DNA of 52,455 nt from Lachnospiraceae bacterium (lineage in GTDB: Bacteria; Bacillota; Clostridia; Lachnospirales; Lachnospiraceae). The notes below the pieces were generated by a model. That model was not told where the DNA came from. It searched no databases and saw only the letters and a program-made list of their open reading frames with translations. The stretch covers positions 1-52,455 of the forward strand of contig JAFYWF010000017.1 in assembly GCA_017558145.1 (NCBI GenBank), read 5' to 3'. A program made the translations under genes and the position numbers. Position 1 is the first letter of the stretch; every line of letters begins with the position of its first letter. This document shows, piece after piece, positions 26,480 through 38,400 of the stretch.

Positions 26480-29400
26480 ATGATGAGATTGAGAAGAATG
26501 CTTGCATTTGTATTAGCATTAGCTATGGTATTAGGAAATGTTATGCCGGCATATGCAAATGAAAATTCAGGAATCGAAACTCTTTCTGGTGATGTAACCA
26601 TCACTACAGATGAGAATGGGAATACCGTAATTACGCCCAATTCCCAACAGATATCGGAAGATGGTGGCGAGTTAGAGGATGAAGGAGAAGAGGAAAATCA
26701 AAATGGAGATGAATCTGCTACGGATTCTACCATAGAAGGTGAATCAGGGAATCCTTTGGATGGAGATAATACGGATTTACCGAGTGAGGATGATAAAACA
26801 GACAGTGGGACAACTTTGCCTGAAGGTGAGGACGATGAAGTCGGAGAGTCTGAAGAGGGAGTACTACCGGAAGAGGAAGTGCTACCTGAGGAAAGTGTGT
26901 CCGAAAATAATATGATCATAGAACAGTCTGAAATAACGGTAGGTGAAGATGCCACTGTAACGCTAGTAGAATACGGAGCGGAAGGGTCAACAGAAAAAGG
27001 CCCCTTCACGTCTATTCCGGAGGCTATTGCAGAAATCAATAGATTAAATAGTCAAACACCGGTGGCGGAAAGTTATGAAATTAGATTGGGAAATGACGAG
27101 TATACAATTGAAAGTACAGATGAAAGAGCCTTAGTGGTAAATAACGATGATGTGAAGTGTTGGATTAATATTAACAATAAAACAATCAATATTTCTAATT
27201 CCATGAGTTGTAATGTTACCTTCCAGGCAAATAACAGTGCTGCAAAAGGATGCATCAAGTTAGCGAACGGTGTGGAATTTCAGTTGTTGGAAAGAATAGG
27301 TTCAGACGAACAGATAAAAATGACGTATGAAAACGTTGATTTTGTGGGTGTGGGCGATAACGTTACCTTAACCATTGGCAATGAAGAGAATGACGTTAAG
27401 GCAGAAGCTCTTTTTAATAAGATTTTATTTTCTAATGTAATTCTTAGTGGAATTCAGAATTTGAAAATATACGAGAATTTCGAGTTCTCTTTTGGAAATG
27501 GAATTGAGAATACAAATTGGAATTTGGAGAATTTGATTATAGATTTGGATCATGAAGATGAAGGATTCGAAGAAGTGAATTTGTCGCAAGTTAATATTGA
27601 AACGGATTCTTTAGAACTTCATGGTAGAGTTTACTTTGGACATATTGAAGATGCATCGAAAACAATGTTGTCAGTAACAGAATCTACAAAGATTACAACA
27701 GGAAGTAGTATTACAGTATCCGGACTTTGTGATTTGAATAATCTTACAGCAATACAAGGACAAGAGGAAGAAGGTTCCATCCGGTTTCAGTTGTTGGAAA
27801 AAATTCAGTTGGATGAAGGAGGAAATGAGTCTTCATCTATAAAAGCTGACCTTAATTTTAGAGGAGCATTACAAAATGTAAGCAAGCCAATTATCATTTC
27901 GGCAAAGAAGACAATCAGTTATGCAGACGGAAGACAGGCTGAGATAGACGAATTTGAGAGTGGTGAGGTAATTGCTACAATTCATAATGAGGATGGAAAT
28001 CATCCTTATGATATTTCTAAGTTTGAATTTTTAAATTCTCATGTGTTACGTAATAACAATCAGTTTGTAGCACAGGAAATTGAGGGTCGAATCAGATTAT
28101 CTGATACCAAGGATAGCTGGTATCAGTATTTTGAAAATTTTGAAGACGTAGAAGCGTATATGAGAGAGCAGAACCAAGGCTCACAACGATATAAGATTAC
28201 CCTTAGAGAAGACATAGAAATCGAAAATGCAGTGATTGATTTTTCAGATTGTCCTGCCTACGATATCACCCTTAATTTAAGTGGAAGACGATTAGAGGTT
28301 AGTGGGGAAAGTAGTATTGCTGTAGATAATTTTCAGGGGGGAAATGTATCTCTAAATGCCGATGCCTGTTTAAATATTATGCCAACAAACAGAAGAAATT
28401 CTGATGATAGTAATGTCGAGGATCTTTGTTTTACTTTTGCAGAGGATGCAAGTTCTTGGTTGGTTGTGGGTGATGGAAATACAGGTAGTATTTCTCTGGA
28501 ATCTTGTGAAATTGAGAATGGAGAGAAAGCAAACGTTGCATTGCATGGTGACGTTTCTTGGAAGGCTCCGGGACTTGAGGAATATTGGTATCGTTTATTT
28601 AAAAAGGTAGACAACGCAAAAGAAGAGTTCGAAAAATATGAATTATATATTCACAATTTAGTGATTCAAAATGAGTATACAGCGACTACTTCTAATGGAA
28701 AAACAGAAGCAATTTATGATGTTGTTCAGATGAATATTCCTGTTAAAGTAGATAGGTTAGTACTTGATGGGACGTTAAATGTAGCTTCTTTGGATGTAAC
28801 GGAAGAGATAGAAGCTGTAAGGGGAAGTGCAATGGAATTTCATCTTCCCTCTGTTCTTAGTAATGTAGAAATCCTGGAAACAGATAAGGTGTTGTATCGT
28901 CCTTCTGCTCTATTGATTTCTATGAGAGAAACATATAGCAATGATAGTAGAGATCCTGTGTTATATACAAAGGCAGAACTTACCGTGGGAGGAACCATTG
29001 TAAGTCAAAAGATGCCTGCAATGGTATTTAGAAAGTATGCTAGTAAAGTAAGTGTGACTTCTGATTATAATATTATGGAAACTGCTTATAATGTGAAATC
29101 CGAATATACACAAAATGACACAGTTGCCACACTGATACCATCTTGGGATAACGATAGCATACGCAAAATTAGTAATTATCAAATTATGGATACGGCATCT
29201 ACCAGTTATTCTTTGGATATTGTGTCTGATGAGCAAGCGGATAATACATATTATTTAAAAGCATGTCCTGAAGATGTAAATAATGTGGGAAATAAGAGTG
29301 TTTTGGTTCGAGATAATGAAGAATTAAAAAATCATTATTTTACAACATTAAAAGAAGCCAGAGCTTTCATTGTGGAAACAATAGAAGAAAAGCAGTCAGT

Positions 29401-32400
29401 GGGCAATTTTACCATTAAGCTTTTGAAAAATACCTCTGCCGGTGAAAAGGATTTAAACTATAAGGATGTTACGGATCTGGAAGGGTTTGAACATATTGAT
29501 GAGTTGCAAGGAACCATTGAACTTTTATTAAATGGTAATAGTATTACCTTTAGTCAAAGTGCTGAAATATTTGTAGATTGCTTGGACGGTGGTCAATATA
29601 CTCTTCAGGGTACAACAGGAAACTGGATGTTATCTAAACTTGGTACATTTACGTTAGGTAGCAACCGCACTTTATTGTTAGGTGGCAGAAAAGTGGGGGA
29701 CGGCGAAGAAGGAGTTACCGTATTCCATAGTAAAATTAGCAATGTTAATATCAATGGAACCGGTGCTACATTGGCAGTAGGCGTAAAAAATGATGACATC
29801 TTACAATGTAGTGATATGGAATTCTATAATGTTGGCACGAATGTCAAAAATTTAGATGTAAATGGTAATCTCATATGGAATGGTGCCGCTGCGGTAAAAG
29901 TTTCTACTTTGATGACAGTGGCGAATGAAGAGAATCAGGAAGTAAGATGGGAATCTGCGGTTACTACAGCGAAGCTTACTTGCCAAAAGGGAAATATTGC
30001 AGTTCGTAATTTTAAATCTACTTCTGATGCAAATGTTACTAGCGGATGTAGTTTTGTTGTATTACCAAGTGGAATTGCTGAATTTAAAAATTTGAATGTT
30101 TTACAAGGTGAAGAAGGCAGCAGTTTGGTGTTTGCTTTGATGAAGAAGGAGGCAACAGGAGGTAAAGAAGAAACTGCGGCATTAGGAAACCTTAAGATTA
30201 CAGGAGCATTGAAACGTAATTCTAAAAATCCAATTTTAGTACAGAAAATAGATGAAGCACATGGCAATGTGTTTTTTGATAACAGAGAAGATTTTGCAAA
30301 CATCACGTCCGGAATTAAGGCAGAAGATTTCGAATTGGAATCACCTGAAGGAAAGACATTGTTTGTGCGAAAATACCAGAATCCGCAAAAAGGATACTGT
30401 CTGCAAGCTCGTATCATTACGGTGATTGTTTCTCATAATGGGAATGAGCAACCTTATATTGGATTAGAAGAAGCTATTGCAGGAATTGCAACAGATTTTA
30501 AAAGCGAAAAAGGAACTTATGAATTCAACTTTTTAGATGATGAGGTTTTGAATCGGAAGCTTACTATTCCGACGTGTGTAACAGAAGCGTATTTCAACAC
30601 AGAAAAAGTAGAAGAATATGATGCACAAGAACATCCGATAAAAGAAGGATATGTTCAAAAAAGTCTTGATTTCAATAGGTTTAGTATTACGACCACGGCA
30701 GTTGTACATATGGAAAGTGGCCTTAGAATAAAAAATGGTGTTTTCAATATCAATGGCACACAAAGTACTTTGTTATTTGTTAACGAAGAGACCCCATTAC
30801 TGGATCAAAATCACAATGAATTAATTGATACAGATGAACAGGGGAAAGTAATTGCAGATAATCGTGAACCTGTATTTTGCGATATCACTTTAAATGCAAA
30901 AAATGGTGCGGTAGCTTTTTGTGGAAAAACGCAGGAAGATTTCGGGAAAACAACCATCATTACAAAAGAACTGCAGCTAGCTCGTGGAGGAATGAAGGTT
31001 GACAGTATTACAGCAACCAATCTGTATATTCAAGCATATCAAGAGTACGACAATGAAGGAAAACCATTAGAAGGTACCTTCGAAAAAGCAAATTTAAAGG
31101 TAAATACCATTACTATGAATTCCGGTGGACGTATGGAAGTATATGGTATCGTAGGTGAATTTGATCAGAGTCCAAGCGGAGTTTGGAATGAAGGTAATCC
31201 GGATGTGATTTTAAACGGAGCAAAACTATATATAGGTAACAACGATCAGGAAACTGCAGAATGTTACTTGAATTCTTTAACTGTGAAATCAGCATATACC
31301 GGAGAAAGTGCCGGAGATGCTACGGTGGAAAATGAAGGACAATTTTTCTTGGCCACTTTTGATTCTAAAGTCGGAACTATGAGAAATAACGGCCATATGC
31401 TGGTGAAAGATGTAAAAAATGTAAAAGATTTTGTTCACGGTAGTGAAGGAAGTTTGATTGTTGATACATGGAATCAGGTAAGTGGTTCTAAAACATGGTT
31501 AGAAGGTGATTCCAAACTTTTAATTAATGATAGTGGAACTTTATTTAATATAAATCTTGGAGGCAAAAAAGGAGAAGGTGGATATCCGTTCTTAGGCTTA
31601 GGTGCTACAAAGGCTAATGGTGGGGCGATTACAACTGCCACCATTGCTATCAAAGGAACCTTTACGAAGAATCATGAAAATCAGCAATTACAAATTGCTG
31701 CAACATCTTCTTATAGTAAGATTGAAAGTCTGACAGATGAGATGACAGTTTTCAATCCAACCAAAGAAATTTACTGTTTACCTGCCACTCATAAATTATT
31801 TGATACCGACCATAAATCCTTCCCGGTAGAAGATATTAGTATTTTACCGAAAAAGGTTCCTGGGGGAAATGAACAAGGGGAAGCAGTAGAAATTGATAAT
31901 CCTTATGGAGCAGCAGTGCAAGTGATTGATGCTGCTAAGAAAATCAATGAAGTGCAAGTAATTAATGAAGTCATAACGTTGCATTCCATTGCAGCAGATG
32001 GTTATTCCCGTGAATACATGAAGAATTTCACCAACTGGAAGGACGCGATGAATTACCTGACTGCAGTTGGTAATACGAATACCCAATATGTTTTTGAACT
32101 AAAAGGGGACAAAATAGATGTAGGAGGTGCGTTGAAGCTTCCTACTAATGTTAAAAGTCTTATGATTGCAGGTGATAATGCAACCAAACCGACAACCTTT
32201 ACCTTTACCGGAAATATGGATTTGACAACAGATCTTTATGTAGAAAACGTGAAGTTACCGGAAACAGTTACCATGAATACGAAAGGAAAAATGTTAACCT
32301 TAAAGAATGTAAATGGTGCGATTCAAACGATTACAGGTACAGCTGCATCCTATATCAGTATTTGTGAGTCTGATTTGGAATTGAAAAAAGCAAGTGCTGT

Positions 32401-35400
32401 TAGTGGTATCGGTACTTTAGAATTAAGCAGAGCAATTTTAAGAGTACCTAAGGATGTAACAGTTACGAAGTTAGTGTTGCAATCTACCGTGGCTAATTCA
32501 CGTTCCAGATTAGTGGTAGCAGGGAAAATAACGGTTACAGATATCGATGTCTATGGACAGGGAAATGCATTACATTATGCCAATACGGTAGAAATCAAAG
32601 GAGACCTAAACTCCTATAGTTTTCATTTGAATGAAGCAGGAAGAATTACAGGACATTATGAAGACTATGGTAATGCGTATGCAGATCCTGTTTATACAGA
32701 GATGAAAGATGGAAAGCCGGTTATCCTAGGATATACGATTGAAGATGATTTGAATAATGTAGAGTCTTCTAGTTATTATAAAATTATCAAAAAGAATGCC
32801 ACTTATTTGGTATATACCGGTTCTTCCGAAGTTTCTGAAGTTACTACTTTAGCAACAACATCGAAGATACTTGGTTCTTGGTTTGTATATGATGATTTTG
32901 AATATAACACTGTTGAGAAAACGGAAAAAGAAGGTCCATATGACATTAAGAATGTAACTCGAAAAGAAGGAAACATCATTAAATATGGTCCAAAAGCAAT
33001 AGCCAAGGATGCTGTAGAACTTCGTGTAAAAGGTGAACCATATAACATTGACAGTTATGCAACTTTACAGGAAGCTTTTGATGAAATTGAACGTATTGCC
33101 AATAGTGGGCAGTCCTACGAAATCATTTTAAATAAAGATGTAGCGGCGGATACAAATAAAGATTACAAGTTCCCTTCCAAGGCAGCCAATGTGGCGATTA
33201 TGGGTGTGAAACAGGGAGAACAGGATCCTAAGGAACAAATTACATTTAAATCCAAAATGGATATCAAATGTAATACAGAATTTGGTGGAGTTACTTTGAA
33301 TACCACTGATGCCAAAGGAACCTTGGCAATAAATAATTTTGCCGTAACCTTAAAAGATGTAAAAATTTTGGATGATGTAGCACTTACCGGTGGCGGCATT
33401 GGAAAAGGATCCAAGTTGACAGTGGAATCAGCTGGTTTAGATGAAATGTTGGTGAATTCCATTGATAAAGTAGATATGCTATCTATGCAAAATGTAGATT
33501 TATTTGTCTCACAAAAAACAACTGTGGGAACCCTTTCTATGGAAGATGGAACTACACTTTACGGATATGGAGCAATCCAGGCGACTACGGTAGAATGCCT
33601 TGGTGATGCTACTGTAGTTACTTTCCCAACAGGTGTGAAAAAGGATGCAGATGGCTATATTACAGCTATGAATCCTGCCTTTACCATCAGTGGAAAACTG
33701 GATGTGGTATATAATGTTGAAGATGATGGTGAAACAATTACAAACTATGGAACATTAAATATTGCGTTAGGAGAAACTTTTACAGTAGAGACTACAACGG
33801 GTGTTGATGGAAACCAGAAGGAAATAGTCACAGACAGATTTGCAAATGTTGTTTGTTATTATGAAAATGGAGCAAATCCAAGTCCGATTTTTGCAGAGAG
33901 CTTAATTACAGCAAACAAGGCTATCATTGCAAAAGCACCAAACGTAAGTACATACGATGTGTGTTTTGAATATGAATATGGTGTACTTTTCAAAAAAGCA
34001 GGTAATTTGGTTTATAAAGATGCTTGCGAAGTAACCACGATTTTAAGTTATTGTGATGGTACTTTGGATGCAGAGGGAGATGAAGTTTATGTGGAAACGG
34101 AATGTGAATCCTTTGCAGATGCAGTAACGGAAATCAATACTTTAAAAACAAAACGTGATTATACCATTACATTTTTACAGGGAGATATGGATCAGCCAAA
34201 TACCTTAACCATGCCAAATGCAAACTATGTTGATACCTTGTATTTGACATCTGTAGGTGGAGGTAATAAAGAAAGCGGATACTATAATTACGATGTATAT
34301 TATGTGAAAGATATTAGTTTTACATCTAATGTAGTATTAGAAAATATTTCTTTTGTACAAGTGGCACAGCAAAAAAATGAGAAAGGTGCTGTGATTCCGG
34401 GGGCTTATGAGCCGATAGAAGATAATCAGTTAGGTTATCCGGCACTTGTAAATGTAAAGAGTGGGAATAAGTCTATCTTTATTGGTGGAGATGTTACTTT
34501 TAATACTCCGATTTTATTAAATGGTGGTGGTAAAGGTACCTTAGAGTTTGATGATAGTACTTCTTTGATTGCCTCTCCAACGGGCTATGGTGAAAGCAAT
34601 CTTTATATACAGGGAAAAGTAACCGGATTCCTGAAAGTGGATATCAATGATTACTTTATGGTAGACGGTTGGTATACCTTGAAAAATGGTGTAGAAACTT
34701 ATAATCCTTGTGAACTTAATGTAACTACATTGGAACTTGGGGAAGCAGCCATTGTTACGGTGGGTAATTCGGATACAGGTACGATGAATAATGTTCTTAA
34801 AGTAACCACAGAACTTGTGATGACGGATAGTGATGTGGAAGTATATGGAACTGCTGATCTTAAGAATTTGACCTTAGCAGGAGAAGATCCATTGCTTACA
34901 GTTTACGGACAGAAGTTTAATATTACAGGTGTACTCACCAGTACTGCTCTTAATCCGGAATTGGTAACTACTGTTAATACAAAACAGCAGTCAGTTTTAA
35001 ATGTCAGCGGAACCGCTGTTTTAGAAGATAAAGAGGAAAACAAGATTTATATCGGTCTTGTAGATGCAGATGGTTTGCCAATTCAATTAGGCGAAGAATA
35101 TATTGATGAAAACGGCGAAGATAAAGTAAGAAATAATCATTTATTAACTGCAGCAAAAGTGAGTGAAACGGTATTTCTTGTAGATGCCTTAAGTACCACT
35201 GATGGAGATGAAGCGCATTTTGATGTAAATTCCAATGTTGACTGTGGATATTTCCTGAAAAAGAATGGAAATAATATCGAAGTATATTATGCAGACGATG
35301 TAAAGGTTGCATTGTGCATGGATACAGAGGACAGTAATATTACTGAAAATACAGAATATCAAGTAATCAACTATTATAAAACATTGGAAGAAGCTGTGAC

Positions 35401-38400
35401 AGCAATTAAGGGTTTGAATGATAAGAATGCATTTTATAGAGTGCTCTTATTGGATTCTATTGGAGATGAAAAAACACCTTGCAAGATGCCAATTCCTGAA
35501 AATGCGAAGAGAGTAACCTTTGCAACCTTAGGAAACGAATACAAGACAAGTGTCAAATTGTATAATAGTAATGCTATTACGCAAAAAACAGATGTTGTTT
35601 TTGAAAATGTTGAAGTGATAACCACAGGAGCTTGGAATACTGGTAACTTTAACTTGGAATTAAATAATGCAAAACTGACAGTAAATAATAAAGCTACTGT
35701 TAGTAATCTTATCTTAGTAGATGGTGGAGTGTTAAATACGAATAATACAACCACACTTACCAATATTGAGAATAAGATTACACACATTGCGAAAGAAGAA
35801 AAAGACCAGGTTGTAAATAAAGTAGTTACTAAGGCAGGAACTTTAACGATTAAGGGAAATGTAACGGATGTTTGTGAAGCAACCAAGAAACCGAAGTTGG
35901 TATTGGAAGCATATGATGCAACCGAGATTACGGAAGCGAATATTGTTAACAATAAACCTGAAAATGGGAAAAAGTATACCCTTGTAACAACTGCAAAATT
36001 GGCAACATTGGAAAAAGAATCTATGGATAAGCTTGATTTCATTGCAGTTAGCAATACTGAAATCAAGGCATCTGCAACGGACAGAGTTGTATGGGCATCT
36101 AAGGGAATTTATCTTGTTGGTATAAATTACCAGGATGATGTAAATGTAGTGAAATCCGTAAAAGGAGACGGTGAAAATGCTGTGATTACTCCGGTATCTA
36201 CCACTGTTTGCTTGGATATTGCAGAAGCTGCAAATTATATCAAGACTGTCAATGAAAAATCGGCATACTATGATATTTTATTAAAAAATTCTGTTACAGA
36301 TGCAAAAGTAACAGATACAGAAAAACATTCTGCCATTACTTTGCCGGATAAGGATAAAGCGGTAGAAGTTACTTTGAAATCAAAAGAATCCAAATATGAT
36401 CTTACTTTTGCAAAAGATGTAAAGGTAAATGGTAAGGTTCTTATCAAAGACGTTGCATTGAAAAATATTGGTACTTATAGCATTTCAATGGAGAAAAATT
36501 CAGACGTAAAAAATGGGAAAGAGATAATCGTTGGAGAATCTGTATTAACGTTAGATAATGTTTCTATGGATAGAATCGTGAAAGATAATGTGGAATCCAA
36601 TGTCTTGAAGAGTATCACCGGTAAAAAAGGTTATAGTGATGTTATTGTAAAAAATACAGATGTAATCTTAAGTGGTGCAATTACTAATGTAGTGGATTTT
36701 AATCTTTATAATAGTAAGGTTGAAACCAATGCAAAATCTGAGGTAACTACATTGTTGTTATCAAGTGATAGTGTAGTGGTAGAAGATAAGACTGTTAAAA
36801 AAGTAGCTGCATGGGAAACTTTTGCACAGGCAACCATAGGAAATGTAGTACTTGATAGGGTGGCAGGAGATAATTATATTTCTACTTATTATCCTGTAGA
36901 TACAAAAGATAAAACTAAAAATACAGGAATTCCACAGCTTACTGTAACCGGAAAAGTTCAGGGTGAAGGAAAATTACAGGTTAAAATTTACGATATTACT
37001 ACAGCTTCTCGTAAAGAGATTATTGAGCTGAATGATAACAAACAAGGTTATACCGGAAATAAATTATTAATTGCAAAAGCAGAAACCGGAGATAAATTTA
37101 TTCCCTATGGTGTTAATAGAACATTGGAAGGCGATAAAAAAGTTTTAAATGCAAATGCAAAAGCAACCAAAGATAAGACCGGTTATGTGTCTTACGTCGA
37201 TATTACATCCATGCAGGTAATTTTAAGTCAGAAGACTGCAGGTGTATGGAATGATTCTTATGTTGCAACTTATGCAGAAGCTATTGATATCATCAATAAC
37301 TTTGGTACTAAGAGTGATATTTATAAGATTACCTTCCGTGATATTGATGTACAAAAAGCAGATGGTACGCTGGGGGCAGATCAAAAGACAGACCCACATT
37401 ATACAACCATCAAAGATGGTAAAGCAGCATTTGGGGCATTCAATCTTCCAAAAGCAGGAAAAGCAGATACATTAATCATTGCCGGACGCGGAGAGAATGA
37501 AAGTGTTGTTCGTACTATTGTATATACAGGAGCGATTACAGCCAACTGTAACTTACAATTTGAAAATGTAATTTTACATGAAAAAGATACGAAAAATACG
37601 GTTACGGTAAATGAAGTGACATTAAAGAATGGCAATTATTTAGTTGACTTGTCTAACAATGTTAAAACGGAGAGAGTGTCTGTTGATACAGCGACTGAAA
37701 AAGCATTTAAAGCTTCAAAACTTGGATTTGGTGATTTGGATGTAACCGAACTTCAGTTGATTTTTAAAACCATTGATGGAAGTAAAGGTAAAGTTAATCT
37801 GGGAAATACAACTACCTATGTTACCGGAGAAATCAAGGTTGGGGAATTGACAGTAACAGGCAAACCAACGGTGATTGGAAAAAATAAAATTACCATTACA
37901 GACCTTGTATTTACAAATGATTCAGCAAGTTTGAATATGACAGGTGAAAAAGCAATTGCGATTACCAATGTTAACGCGTTATATCCGGAAACACAGCAGG
38001 CAAGAGAAAAGAAAGCAGCTTTGGATATTACAACTTATTACACGAACAAAGCATTGGCTAAGAGTGTATCTCAATTCACAATTAGTGGGGAAGTGCATGA
38101 TGATGTAGCTGTAAATGTAAAACCAATGGTGTATCATGATGATAAAAATGATACAGCTACTTATCAAAAATATATTCCAATGAATGGTACTGAATTAGAA
38201 ACTATTCTTATTGGCGCAGCTGCAAAACCGCAAAGTTTCCAAAAAGTGATTACAGCGCCAAAAATGGTGGCAAATGATAATGTATATATTTATCAGGCTG
38301 TCTATAACCAGAATAATGCGGAATATCAGTGGAATAAAGCAGATGTTAAGGCTGTGAAATATGAAGGTGCATTGTATTTTACAAAAGAATCCTTCGGAGT

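Noticed and set aside
35434..36066. Minus-strand open frame of about 210 codons inside the giant gene
   Set aside because: Antisense to recognisable modules, with no start signal and low-complexity hydrophobic translation.
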